From NCBI GenBank assembly GCA_947567625.1, contig CANONN010000031.1:1-40667 (forward strand): DNA of 40,667 bases. The letters run 5' to 3'. The stretch's first letter is position 1. Each line of letters opens with the position of its first letter. Source of the stretch: an uncultured Roseburia sp. Lineage in GTDB: Bacteria > Bacillota > Clostridia > Lachnospirales > Lachnospiraceae. The position numbers and the translations under genes are program-made. The notes beneath the pieces are model-generated. The model did not search any database and had not been told where the DNA came from. It saw only the letters and a program-made list of their open reading frames with translations. This document shows, piece after piece, positions 1 to 7,809 of the stretch.

Positions 1-1
1 T

Positions 2-1180
2 AATGATGATGACGGTGACGGGGATGGAGACGGCGATGACGACGACCCGGGCATATGGGAGACGGACGGGGAACAGGCCACAGTCTGCGGAATCGTAATA
101 CAGGAGTCGGATCATCAGATGCTGGTGATCTCCGGCACGCCGACGGCGGATGTGTCCATCACCCTGTTCAGTATCGGCGTGCACAACGGGGGCCCCGGGG
201 TGGTGGAAGAGCCGCCGACCTGCGGTGTGGAAGGAGCAATCGCTTACCGCTGTAATAGCTGTGGGGAGACATGGTCGGACAGTATCGAACCGACCGGAAA
301 TCACACATATGTATTTGTGAATATCGTGCCTCCCACGTATGAGACAGAGGGGATTATGGCTCATTTTGAGTGCAGCGAATGTGGGGCGATTTTTGCGGAC
401 GAACACGGGGAGACGGAGCTGGAACCAGAGGATTTGATTATTCCAAGGTTAGTGCAAAAAGAGCCGGAATCGGAGACACCTTTGATCACCGGACCGTCGA
501 TTATCGCCACCGAACCGGTTGTGCTGCCGACGATCGGCGCCGAACCCGAGCTTTTGATCGGCAATGCGTTCAGCAATAAATGGGTGACTTCGGAAAAGAT
601 TGACGATAGTATCCTGCCCGCCATGATGGAGCCGATTGAATCGGGGGCTACCTACAACACGCTCTACTGGAAAGAAGTCAAGGGGGCCGACGGTTATCTG
701 GTCTATGGCGCGGAGTGCGGCACGAACCAAAATGTTGTCAAGAAAATAAAAGACATCAAGAATTCTTATACGACAACTTATAAGCACAAAAAATTAAAGA
801 AAAATACCTGGTATCGCTATAAGGTTGTGCCCTATCGGCTCGAGAACGGTAAGCGTGTAGCGCTTGGAAAGACATTGGAAATATTTGCGGTGACAGCGGT
901 GAAGAGCGGGAAATTCGCCAATCCGACGGCGATTAAGCTCTCAAGCAGCAAAATGACCGTCAAAAAGGGAAAGAGTGCGGTGATCTCGGCGAAGGTTTTG
1001 CTGCCGCCAAATAAAAAATCAAAAAAATATACCGCAGAAATACGCTGGGTGTCTTCCGACACAAAGATTGTCAAAGTGGACAAAAAAGGGAAGATTACGG
1101 CAAAGAAAAAGGGCAGTTGTTACGTCTATGCGTTCACGCGCAACGGATTGGGCAAGAGAGTAAAGGTAACGGTAAAATAG
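2..1180 (+). CDS. Cell-surface Ig-like (BIG2) repeat protein, 5'-truncated by window edge
   Basis: The reading frame is open from base 2, so the true start lies upstream; 392 residues are visible. It opens with an Asp/Gly-rich acidic linker (about residues 1-16). Two CxxCG pairs follow at about residues 84-87 and 120-123 in a segment of the kind common in Firmicutes surface proteins. A fibronectin-III-like segment (around residues 210-290, with a YLVYG strand) comes next, and the protein ends in a bacterial Ig-like group 2 domain (about residues 306-392). The C-terminus is strongly Lys-rich. No LPXTG signal is present at the end. The likely role is an extracellular, wall-associated or adhesive protein; the catalytic or binding part, if any, is outside the window. 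Domain assignment is by pattern only. Confidence 0.75.
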   Translation, partial: NDDDGDGDGDGDDDDPGIWETDGEQATVCGIVIQESDHQMLVISGTPTADVSITLFSIGVHNGGPGVVEEPPTCGVEGAIAYRCNSCGETWSDSIEPTGNHTYVFVNIVPPTYETEGIMAHFECSECGAIFADEHGETELEPEDLIIPRLVQKEPESETPLITGPSIIATEPVVLPTIGAEPELLIGNAFSNKWVTSEKIDDSILPAMMEPIESGATYNTLYWKEVKGADGYLVYGAECGTNQNVVKKIKDIKNSYTTTYKHKKLKKNTWYRYKVVPYRLENGKRVALGKTLEIFAVTAVKSGKFANPTAIKLSSSKMTVKKGKSAVISAKVLLPPNKKSKKYTAEIRWVSSDTKIVKVDKKGKITAKKKGSCYVYAFTRNGLGKRVKVTVK

Positions 1181-1190
1181 CATAAAGAAG

Positions 1191-1222
1191 CGGCACGCTG
1201 CCACAAAACCGGCAGCGCGCCG
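1191..1222 (+). terminator. Hairpin after the surface-protein gene (weak terminator candidate)
   Basis: The arms 1191-1202 and 1211-1222 pair over 12 bp with one mismatch around an 8-nt loop, starting 10 bp after the stop codon. No U-run follows, so an intrinsic terminator is only weakly supported; mRNA 3'-end protection is an alternative. Confidence 0.4.
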
Positions 1223-1444
1223 TCCCTGATGCGCTCGTGGAAGTTTACGCGCGGAAATCAAATCCGTTTGATTCCTCGTTACCCATATGAGCTGCCGCAG
1301 CCAGAAGGGAGGCGAAAGAACTCTGCTCTTTCTTCTGCTGTCCACGAGAGTCCCGTTTCAGAGATGAAAGGCGCTCAATGGGGCTTACTGGTGTTACAGG
1401 TGTCCATAAAGTTGTAGTTAAGTATGCTGCGACAATCATCCTCC

Positions 1445-1467
1445 TTGACAAATGTGCTGTTATTTGT
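1445..1467 (+). promoter_or_regulatory. TTGACA hexamer overlapping an ACAAAT/ATTTGT dyad
   Basis: A perfect -35 hexamer (1445-1450) overlaps the inverted pair ACAAAT (1448-1453) and ATTTGT (1462-1467) separated by 8 nt. ATTTGTAC is also the half-site of the Bacillus AraR operator, but there the half-sites face each other with a 4-nt centre. A repressor site upstream of the arabinose genes is an inference. The -10 is poor. Confidence 0.3.
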
Positions 1468-1563
1468 ACCTGTTTCTTATTATTTATATCGGCAGAAACG
1501 GGATGATTGATAACAAGTTTCCAATGATTCATGCAAATCGGAAGGATGTGTGCTGACAGGCAT

Positions 1564-1577
1564 TGTGAACGGTGACA
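1564..1577 (+). promoter_or_regulatory. cre site (CcpA catabolite repression)
   Basis: TGTGAACGGTGACA matches the degenerate cre consensus TGWNANCGNTNWCA at every fixed position. It lies 120 bp upstream of the kinase start, as expected for carbon catabolite repression of a pentose operon in Firmicutes. No CcpA gene is in the window. Confidence 0.55.
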
Positions 1578-1696
1578 GTCCAGGATGCATTTGGGTGAAA
1601 TCGTCCGGCGGCTATGCCCCTGCTATGCCGGAGTAGAGAAGAAATGTGGCAGGTAATATGGGACCTGCTGCGAAAAGATAGAAATGGAGGATTACT

Positions 1697-3298
1697 ATGT
1701 GCAACGCAAAAGAAACGATTGAGAGTGGCAGGGCCGTGCTGGGGCTGGAATTTGGCTCCACCCGCATCAAAGCGGTACTGATCGACGAGGACAGTAAGCC
1801 GATCGCCCAGGGCGCCCACGACTGGGAAAACCGTCTGGAGGACGGTATCTGGACCTACCGTCTGGAGGATATTTGGACGGGCCTGCAGGACTGCTACGGC
1901 AGGCTGGCAGAGGATGTGCAGCATCAATACGGCGTGACGATCAAAAGGCTTGCCGCGATGGGATTTTCCGGTATGATGCATGGCTATATGGCCTTTGACA
2001 AAGCGGGCGAACTTCTGGTACCGTTCCGCACCTGGAGAAATACAATCACGGGGGATGCAGCGGCAGCGCTGACCGAGAAGTTTCAGTTTAATATTCCGCA
2101 GAGATGGAGCATCGCGCATCTCTATCAGGCGATTTTAAATCAGGAGGAGCATGTCAGGGACATCGACTTTTTTACGACGCTGGCAGGGTATATCCATTGG
2201 AAATTATCGGGGGAAAAAGTGCTGGGCGTCGGCGAGGCGTCGGGTATGTTTCCGATTGACGCCGGGACGCATGACTATAACGCAAAGATGGTGGCACAGT
2301 TTGATGAGCTGGTGGCAGATCGAAAGCTGCCATGGAAATTATCGGAGATTTTACCGCGCGTTCTGCACGCGGGTGAGGCGGCCGGCGTTTTGACCGCCCA
2401 GGGCGCTAAGCTTTTGGATGTGAGCGGCAGCCTTGAGCCGGGGATTCCGATGTGTCCGCCGGAAGGAGATGCGGGTACGGGGATGGCGGCGACCAACTCG
2501 GTTGGCGTGCGTACCGGCAATGTGTCTGCCGGAACCTCCGTGTTTGCGATGGTGGTGCTCGAGGAAGACCTCAAAGCGCTGCACGAAGAGCTGGATATGG
2601 TGACGACCCCGGCGGGCGACGCCGTGGCGATGGTACACTGCAATAACTGTACGTCCGACTTAAACGCATGGGTGGGACTGTTCAAAGAATTCGCGGATGC
2701 GTTCGGCGTATCGGCCGATATGGACGCACTCTACGGCACGCTCTACCACAAAGCGCTGGAGGGAGACAAAGACTGCGGCGGTCTGGTTTCCTACAACTAT
2801 TTTTCCGGTGAACCGATCACCGGTACCAACGAGGGCCGTCCGCTGTTTGTGCGCAAGCCGGATGCAAAGCTGACGCTCGCCAATTTCATGAGGAGCCACC
2901 TCTACGCGTCGCTTGCCACCTTAAAGCTGGGGCTCGATATTCTGATGAAAGAGGAGAACGTCAAGGTTGACCGCATATATGGGCACGGAGGGCTGTTTAA
3001 GACAAAAGGCGTTGGGCAGGGAATCCTTGCCGCTGCCATGAACGCTCCCGTCGCAGTGATGAAGACCGCCGGCGAGGGAGGCCCCTGGGGAATGGCGCTG
3101 CTGGCGGCTTACATGGTAAACAAAGCGGACGCAGAGACGTTGGAACAATATCTGAGTCAAAACGTATTTGCGGCCGGAACCGATGACGGCGAAGTGTTAG
3201 AACCGGACGCGGCGGATGTGGCAGGATTTGACGCTTACATCGAGGATTACAAAAAGGTGCTCGCGGCGGAGAAAGCGGCGATCGCCAATTATTGCTGA
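1697..3298 (+). CDS. araB: FGGY-family sugar kinase, probable L-ribulokinase
   Basis: A 533-residue FGGY carbohydrate kinase (actin/hexokinase fold). The N-terminal phosphate-binding strand [15 protein letters not shown] is at about residues 15-29, the MMHGYM segment near 95, a [10 protein letters not shown] glycine-rich segment near 274, and the C-terminal ATP-binding stretch [10 protein letters not shown], then [15 protein letters not shown], near 430-475. The length suits the family. ATG 1697 follows the ribosome-binding site GGAGG at 1686-1690. Its place directly upstream of L-arabinose isomerase points to phosphorylation of L-ribulose to L-ribulose-5-phosphate. The sequence resembles the xylulokinase-like kinases found beside araA in Lachnospiraceae rather than classical enterobacterial AraB, so substrate is inferred from context. 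The leader carries two hairpins and a cre site. Confidence 0.75.
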   Translation: MCNAKETIESGRAVLGLEFGSTRIKAVLIDEDSKPIAQGAHDWENRLEDGIWTYRLEDIWTGLQDCYGRLAEDVQHQYGVTIKRLAAMGFSGMMHGYMAFDKAGELLVPFRTWRNTITGDAAAALTEKFQFNIPQRWSIAHLYQAILNQEEHVRDIDFFTTLAGYIHWKLSGEKVLGVGEASGMFPIDAGTHDYNAKMVAQFDELVADRKLPWKLSEILPRVLHAGEAAGVLTAQGAKLLDVSGSLEPGIPMCPPEGDAGTGMAATNSVGVRTGNVSAGTSVFAMVVLEEDLKALHEELDMVTTPAGDAVAMVHCNNCTSDLNAWVGLFKEFADAFGVSADMDALYGTLYHKALEGDKDCGGLVSYNYFSGEPITGTNEGRPLFVRKPDAKLTLANFMRSHLYASLATLKLGLDILMKEENVKVDRIYGHGGLFKTKGVGQGILAAAMNAPVAVMKTAGEGGPWGMALLAAYMVNKADAETLEQYLSQNVFAAGTDDGEVLEPDAADVAGFDAYIEDYKKVLAAEKAAIANYC

Positions 3299-3401
3299 GA
3301 AGCATGATGGTGCATGATCGTTGCGGCGTACAGGCGGTTAGCAATGTCTGGATGACAGAGATCATGATCACATATCTTATATTATTTTAAGGAGGATACC
3401 A

Positions 3402-4898
3402 ATGTTAGCAGCAAAGAATTACAAGTTTTGGTTTTGTACCGGCTCCCAGGATTTATACGGTGACGAGTGCTTAAGAAATGTGGCCGAGCACGCCAAGATT
3501 ATTGTCGCAAAGCTCAATGAGTCGGGGGCGCTTCCCTATGAGGTGATCTGGAAGCCCACGCTCATCACCAATGAATTGATCCGCAAAACCTTTAACGAGG
3601 CCAATATGGACGAAGACTGCGCCGGTGTGATCACATGGATGCACACCTTTTCACCTGCCAAGTCATGGATTTTGGGACTGCAGGAATACAGAAAACCTCT
3701 GCTTCACCTGCACACGCAGTTTAACGAAGAGCTGCCGTATGATACGATTGATATGGATTTTATGAATGAGAATCAGTCGGCGCACGGCGACCGCGAGTAC
3801 GGTCACATCGTCAGCCGTATGGGCATTGAGCGCAAGGTCGTGGTGGGACACTGGTCCGACCCCAAGGTACAGGAGCGCATTGCCGGGTGGATGCGCACCG
3901 CCGTCGGTGTCATTGAGAGCAGCCACATCCGCGTGATGCGTGTGGCCGACAACATGCGCAATGTGGCAGTGACGGAGGGCGATAAGGTTGAGGCACAGCT
4001 CAAGTTCGGCTGGGAGATCGACACTTATCCGGTCAATGAGATCGCGGAATCGGTGGCGGCGGTTTCCGAGGCCGACACCAATGCGCTGGTGGAAGAGTAC
4101 TACGGCAAATACGAGATTTTGCTCGAGGGACGCGACCCGGAGGAGTTTAAGCGCCACGTTGCCGTGCAGGCGCAGATCGAGATCGGCTTCGAGCGTTTTC
4201 TGGAGGAGAAAAATTATCAGGCGATTGTCACGCATTTCGGTGATCTGGGCGCGTTAAAGCAGCTGCCGGGCCTGGCGATACAGCGTTTGATGGAAAAAGG
4301 ATACGGTTTCGGCGCGGAGGGCGACTGGAAGGTTGCCGCGATGGTTCGCCTGATGAAGATTATGACAGCGGGCATGAAGGGCGCGAAGGGAACCTCTATG
4401 TTGGAGGATTACACATACAATTTTGTCAAAGGAAAAGAGGGCATTTTGCAGGCTCATATGTTAGAGATCTGTCCGACGATTGCGGACGGTCCGATCAGCA
4501 TCAAGTGCCAGCCGCTCTCCATGGGCGACAGAGAGGACCCGGCGAGATTAGTCTTTACCTCCAAAGAGGGAAAAGGAATCGCCACTTCCTTAATTGATCT
4601 GGGCAGCCGTTTCCGCCTGATTATCAATGACGTGGACTGCAAAAAGGTGGAAAAACCGATGCCGAAGCTTCCGGTGGCAACCAATTTCTGGACGCCGCAG
4701 CCTGACCTTTATACGGGGGCCGAGGCGTGGATACTGGCAGGCGGCGCGCACCACACGGCGTTCACCTACGACCTGAGCGCGGAGCAGATGGGCGACTGGG
4801 CTGCGGCCATGGGGATTGAGGCGGTCTATATCGACAAGGACACGACGATACGCGAGTTCAAAAAAGACCTGATGCTGGGAAATGTTGTTTACCGTTAG
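3402..4898 (+). CDS. araA: L-arabinose isomerase
   Basis: This cytoplasmic metal-dependent enzyme interconverts L-arabinose and L-ribulose. Its 498 residues match the family length (about 500). Residues E306, E335, H352 and H450/H451 align in position and context with the Mn-binding and catalytic residues of E. coli AraA (E306, E333, H350, H450). The N-terminal FCTGSQDLYG and the WMHTFSPAK segments are family hallmarks. The start ATG 3402 has a strong AAGGAGG ribosome site at 3389-3395. The gene lies 103 bp downstream of the kinase; that gap contains a small GATC-type palindrome near 3360 but no clear terminator, so co-transcription is likely. No frameshift or missing residue was seen. Confidence 0.95.
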   Translation: MLAAKNYKFWFCTGSQDLYGDECLRNVAEHAKIIVAKLNESGALPYEVIWKPTLITNELIRKTFNEANMDEDCAGVITWMHTFSPAKSWILGLQEYRKPLLHLHTQFNEELPYDTIDMDFMNENQSAHGDREYGHIVSRMGIERKVVVGHWSDPKVQERIAGWMRTAVGVIESSHIRVMRVADNMRNVAVTEGDKVEAQLKFGWEIDTYPVNEIAESVAAVSEADTNALVEEYYGKYEILLEGRDPEEFKRHVAVQAQIEIGFERFLEEKNYQAIVTHFGDLGALKQLPGLAIQRLMEKGYGFGAEGDWKVAAMVRLMKIMTAGMKGAKGTSMLEDYTYNFVKGKEGILQAHMLEICPTIADGPISIKCQPLSMGDREDPARLVFTSKEGKGIATSLIDLGSRFRLIINDVDCKKVEKPMPKLPVATNFWTPQPDLYTGAEAWILAGGAHHTAFTYDLSAEQMGDWAAAMGIEAVYIDKDTTIREFKKDLMLGNVVYR

Positions 4899-4926
4899 TG
4901 TGAGAAGAACTAGAAATGGAGGAAAA

Positions 4927-5044
4927 GATTGAACATTTAATTTTCAATCTGCAAGTTTGTGTCTGTGCGGCATCCACAAACTTGTTCATGCGCATAGTCT
5001 CAGCAAAGCTGAGCCTTTAAAGCCGCGCAGAAATGAGGAAAACG
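4927..5044 (+). promoter_or_regulatory. Structured leader, copy C (before transaldolase): hairpins plus pseudoknot
   Basis: Hairpin 1 pairs 4927-4933 with 4943-4949. Hairpin 2 is a perfect 10-bp stem, 4952-4961 with 4975-4984. Its loop segment CTGTGCGG (4963-4970) can pair over 8 bp, one of them G-U, with CCGCGCAG (5023-5030), which ends 4 nt before the GAGG ribosome site at 5035-5038. An extra 6-bp hairpin (4999-5013) is inserted between. The same architecture recurs at 5937 and 24978 with different stem sequences. Function unknown; translational control is a plausible inference. Confidence 0.6.
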
Positions 5045-5698
5045 ATGAAATTTTTTATTGATACTGCAAATGTAGAAGACATCCGCAAAGCAAACGACAT
5101 GGGCGTAATCTGCGGCGTAACAACCAATCCATCCCTGATTGCCAAAGAGGGCAGGGATTTTAATGAGGTCATCAAGGAGATCACGACGATCGTCGACGGC
5201 CCGATCAGCGGTGAGGTAAAGGCCACCACGGTAGATGCGGAGGGGATGATCAAAGAGGGAAGAGAGATCGCCGCCATCCATTCCAATATGGTAGTAAAAA
5301 TTCCCATGACAGTGGAGGGCTTAAAGGCGGTGAAGGTGCTCGCCAAAGAGGGCATTAAGACAAATGTGACGCTTATTTTTTCCGCAAACCAGGCGCTGCT
5401 TGCGGCGAGAGCGGGAGCGACGTATGTGTCGCCTTTCCTTGGCAGATTAGACGATATCAATATGACGGGCGTTGACCTGATCGAAGATATCGTGCAGATT
5501 TTTGAAAACTACGGGCTCGAGACGGAGATCATTGCGGCCTCCATCCGCAATCCCATCCATGTGACGGACTGTGCGCTCGCCGGCGCTCACATTGCAACGG
5601 TGCCATACAAGGTCATCGAGCAGATGACAAAGCATCCGCTTACGGACGCGGGGATTGAAAAGTTCCAGGCGGACTATAAAGCTGTATTTGGAGAATAG
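5045..5698 (+). CDS. Transaldolase / fructose-6-phosphate aldolase (TalC/FSA type)
   Basis: A short, 217-residue transaldolase of the decameric FSA/TalC family. The N-terminus [14 protein letters not shown] and the segment [13 protein letters not shown] are characteristic, and K85 (in NMVVKIPMT) falls at the position of the Schiff-base lysine of E. coli FSA (K85). Proteins annotated this way in Firmicutes generally act as transaldolases in the non-oxidative pentose phosphate pathway, which the neighbouring transketolase supports. An in-frame ATG at 5033 exists, but ATG 5045 has GAGG at 5035-5038 with a 6-nt gap and gives the canonical N-terminus, so it is chosen. The gene follows leader copy C, and its stop codon overlaps a long hairpin. 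Confidence 0.92.
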   Translation: MKFFIDTANVEDIRKANDMGVICGVTTNPSLIAKEGRDFNEVIKEITTIVDGPISGEVKATTVDAEGMIKEGREIAAIHSNMVVKIPMTVEGLKAVKVLAKEGIKTNVTLIFSANQALLAARAGATYVSPFLGRLDDINMTGVDLIEDIVQIFENYGLETEIIAASIRNPIHVTDCALAGAHIATVPYKVIEQMTKHPLTDAGIEKFQADYKAVFGE

Positions 5699-5734
5699 TG
5701 TGAAAAATCAGCTTGATAGCTGATTTTATCACAC
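5698..5734 (+). terminator. 16-bp hairpin overlapping the transaldolase stop codon
   Basis: Outer arms GTGTGA (5698-5703) and TCACAC (5729-5734) and inner arms 5704-5713 with 5718-5727 form a near-continuous stem with one bulged A (5728) and a TGAT loop. No U-run follows. It may act as a processing or 3'-stability element within the operon rather than a terminator. Confidence 0.45.
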
Positions 5735-5749
5735 GTGAACTTGTTCACG
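5734..5749 (+). repeat. Short perfect hairpin CGTGAA-CTTG-TTCACG
   Basis: A 6-bp stem with a CTTG loop directly abuts the preceding hairpin. A second hairpin with the same loop and the same inner GAA/TTC pairs lies at 5793-5808, suggesting a small repeated structural unit. Confidence 0.5.
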
Positions 5750-5763
5750 TTGGCTATATTGTG

Positions 5764-5856
5764 CTGGAGCGTTACAAATAGCACGGATGGCGCACGAACT
5801 TGTTCGTGATACGCAATATTTGAGATTTGCGTCGCCCTGTCGCGCAAACGCTCCAG
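5764..5856 (+). ncRNA. Candidate structured RNA: nested three-way junction
   Basis: P1 is a perfect 10-bp helix, 5764-5773 with 5847-5856. Inside it P2 (GGCG 5789-5792 with CGCC 5833-5836) directly encloses P3 (5793-5798 with 5803-5808, loop CTTG) and P4 (5811-5816 with 5827-5832), with only 2 unpaired nt in the junction. No coding capacity was recognised. It sits between the transaldolase and transketolase genes, so it is probably transcribed. It is not a family I can name; a palindromic repeat element is the main alternative. Confidence 0.45.
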
Positions 5857-5936
5857 AATGAAGAATAGTGTGAGAAGAACGCCTTTATTGTGTTTTGATG
5901 AAAAGAAATGCCGCTTACGCGGCGGAATGTGAGGAA

Positions 5937-6034
5937 GATTGAAAATTAAAATTTTCAATCACGAGATTTGTGTCTGCGCGTTGCTTGCCACAAACTCGAT
6001 ATGCGCAAAAAGCAGCGCAGAAATGGAGAAAATT
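5937..6034 (+). promoter_or_regulatory. Structured leader, copy A (before transketolase)
   Basis: Hairpin 1 is a perfect 10-bp stem, 5937-5946 with 5951-5960. Hairpin 2 pairs 5962-5972 with 5989-5998, with A5966 bulged. Its loop CTGCGC (5974-5979) and TGCT (5982-5985) can pair with GCGCAG (6015-6020) and AGCA (6011-6014), a 10-bp pseudoknot with a 2-nt bulge. The 3' strand ends 5 nt before the GGAGA ribosome site (6026-6030 region). The loop and 3' strand are nearly identical to copy B at 24978 while the stems differ in a compensatory way. Confidence 0.6.
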
Positions 6035-6871
6035 ATGACGAATTTAGAACTTCAGAAAATCGCTGTCGAAGTTCGCAGAGGCATTATCGACGGGGTGCAC
6101 AGTGCGAAAGCCGGTCATCCGGGCGGTTCCCTTTCTGCGGCAGAGATTTTTACTTACCTTTACTTTGAAGAGATGAATATCGACCCCAAAAATCCAAAAG
6201 ATCCCGACCGTGACCGTTTTGTTTTGTCAAAGGGACATACCGCGCCGGGGCTCTATTCTACACTGGCAAACCGGGGCTATTTTCCGGTGGAAGATCTGCT
6301 GACGCTGCGCCATACCGGCTCCTATTTGCAGGGCCATCCCGACATGAAGCATATACCGGGTGTCGATATGTCCTCCGGTTCGCTCGGACAGGGCGTGTCC
6401 GCCGCCTGCGGCATGGCACTGGCCGGAAAGCTAAACGGCAGGGATTACCGTGTCTATGCGCTCTGCGGCGACGGTGAGATTGAGGAGGGACAGATCTGGG
6501 AGGCCGCTATGTTTGCGGGTTTTCGCAAGCTGGACAACCTTTGTGTGATCGTGGACAACAATAATCTGCAGATCGACGGGCCGATCGATAAGGTGTGTTC
6601 TCCCTATCCGATTGACAAGAAGTTTGAGAGTTTTAATTTCCATGTCATAAGTATCAACGGCAATGATTTCGACGAGCTGCGCAGTGCCTTTGCGGAAGCG
6701 AAAGCCACAAAGGGGATGCCGACGGCGATTGTTGCCCGCACCTTAAAGGGCAAGGATATCTCTTTCATGGAGAACAGCGTCGACTGGCACGGCAAGGCGC
6801 CGAACGATGAAGAGTACGCAGTCGCAGTCGAGGATTTGAGAAAGGTAGGTGAGGCGTTATGTCAGAATTAA
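6035..6871 (+). CDS. tktA: Transketolase, N-terminal (TPP-binding) subunit
   Basis: This 278-residue protein is the N-terminal half of a split transketolase, as is usual in many clostridia. It carries the thiamine-diphosphate motif GDGEIEEGQ, ending in NNNLQIDG, and the early SAKAGHPGGSLSAAE and FVLSKGHTAPGLY segments. It transfers two-carbon units between pentose and triose/tetrose phosphates together with the next gene product. An in-frame ATG at 6023 would place the ribosome site inside the gene; ATG 6035 with GGAG just upstream gives a normal N-terminus and is preferred. The last 13 bases overlap the next gene, indicating translational coupling. It is preceded by structured leader A. Confidence 0.93.
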   Translation: MTNLELQKIAVEVRRGIIDGVHSAKAGHPGGSLSAAEIFTYLYFEEMNIDPKNPKDPDRDRFVLSKGHTAPGLYSTLANRGYFPVEDLLTLRHTGSYLQGHPDMKHIPGVDMSSGSLGQGVSAACGMALAGKLNGRDYRVYALCGDGEIEEGQIWEAAMFAGFRKLDNLCVIVDNNNLQIDGPIDKVCSPYPIDKKFESFNFHVISINGNDFDELRSAFAEAKATKGMPTAIVARTLKGKDISFMENSVDWHGKAPNDEEYAVAVEDLRKVGEALCQN

Positions 6872-7809
6872 AGCCGATGGCGACGAGAGAGAGTTACGGG
6901 AACGCTCTGCTCGAGCTGGGAAAAGAACATGAAAACCTCATCGTCCTGGATGCAGATTTGGCCGCGGCTACCAAGACCGGCGTGTTTCGGAAAGCATTTC
7001 CGGACAGACATATCGACTGCGGTATCGCGGAGGCCAATATGACCGGCGTGGCGGCAGGACTTTCAACCTGCGGTTTCGTGCCGTTTATCAGCACCTTTGC
7101 CATGTTTGCCGCGGGCCGCTCCTACGAGCAGGTGAGAAATTCCATCGGTTATCCGCACCTGAATGTCAAAATTGGCGCGACACATGCGGGAATTTCCGTA
7201 GGCGAGGACGGCGCGTCTCACCAGTGTCTCGAGGACATTGCCCTGATGCGCGCCATTCCGGGCATGGTAGTCATCAATCCGGCGGATGATGTGGAGGCGC
7301 GGGCGGCAGTGCGTGCTGCCTATGCGTATGACGGGCCGGTCTATCTGCGCTTTGGACGTCTCGCGATTCCTGTCATGAACGACAGCCCTGATTACAAGTT
7401 TGAGATCGGCAAGGGCGTGCTGCTGCGCGACGGCAGGGATGTGACACTGATCGCCACCGGACTGTGCGTCTACGAGACGCTCTGCGCGGCGAAGATGCTG
7501 GCGGAAAAAGGCATTGATGCGCAGGTGATCAATATCCATACGATCAAGCCGATTGACGAGGAAATGATACTCGCTGCGGCGGAGAAGACAGGCCGCATCT
7601 TTACGATTGAGGAGCACTCAATTATCGGAGGACTTGGCGGAGCCGTGGCGGAAGTGCTGAGTGAGAAACGCCCGACAAAGCTGACGAGAATCGGCGTGAA
7701 TGATGTGTTTGGCGAGTCGGGTCCGGCCAAAGAGCTGCTGCACAAGTATAAGCTGGACGCGGAGGGCATTGCAGAGCGCGTACAAAAGGAACTAGGAGGC
7801 ACAGCGTGA
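6859..7809 (+). CDS. tktB: Transketolase, C-terminal (pyrimidine-binding) subunit
   Basis: The 316-residue partner of the preceding gene contains the pyrimidine-binding and transketolase C-terminal domains. Visible features are the [11 protein letters not shown] start segment, [15 protein letters not shown] (with the Glu that activates the thiamine cofactor), a [17 protein letters not shown] segment and the C-terminal [18 protein letters not shown]. The two chains form the active site together. It overlaps the upstream gene by 13 bp and the downstream araD start by 4 bp, so the three are translated from one message. No anomalies seen. Confidence 0.93.
   Translation: MSELKPMATRESYGNALLELGKEHENLIVLDADLAAATKTGVFRKAFPDRHIDCGIAEANMTGVAAGLSTCGFVPFISTFAMFAAGRSYEQVRNSIGYPHLNVKIGATHAGISVGEDGASHQCLEDIALMRAIPGMVVINPADDVEARAAVRAAYAYDGPVYLRFGRLAIPVMNDSPDYKFEIGKGVLLRDGRDVTLIATGLCVYETLCAAKMLAEKGIDAQVINIHTIKPIDEEMILAAAEKTGRIFTIEEHSIIGGLGGAVAEVLSEKRPTKLTRIGVNDVFGESGPAKELLHKYKLDAEGIAERVQKELGGTA

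Larger units (their letters stand above)
1181..1696. other. 516-bp intergenic region upstream of the pentose operon
   Basis: No convincing gene is visible; the short open frames lack ribosome-binding sites and family signatures. It holds the hairpin at 1191-1222, a TTGACA hexamer embedded in a dyad (1445-1467), a consensus cre site (1564-1577), and two hairpins just before the kinase start: 1604-1609 with 1627-1632, and 1649-1654 with 1663-1668. The regulatory sites fit control of the downstream arabinose genes. A clear -10 box could not be assigned. Confidence 0.6.

Noticed and set aside
1245-1532. Minus-strand 95-codon open frame in the region upstream of the pentose operon
   Set aside because: No ribosome-binding site, no recognisable domain, and it overlaps likely regulatory sequence; kept only as part of the intergenic description.
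5968-6168. A TTG-started frame giving CLRVACHK...RRNG, with a similar peptide from the matching place at 25008
   Set aside because: The peptide similarity follows from the conserved RNA element; the frames have no ribosome site, diverge at once outside the element and continue into shadows of the real genes.
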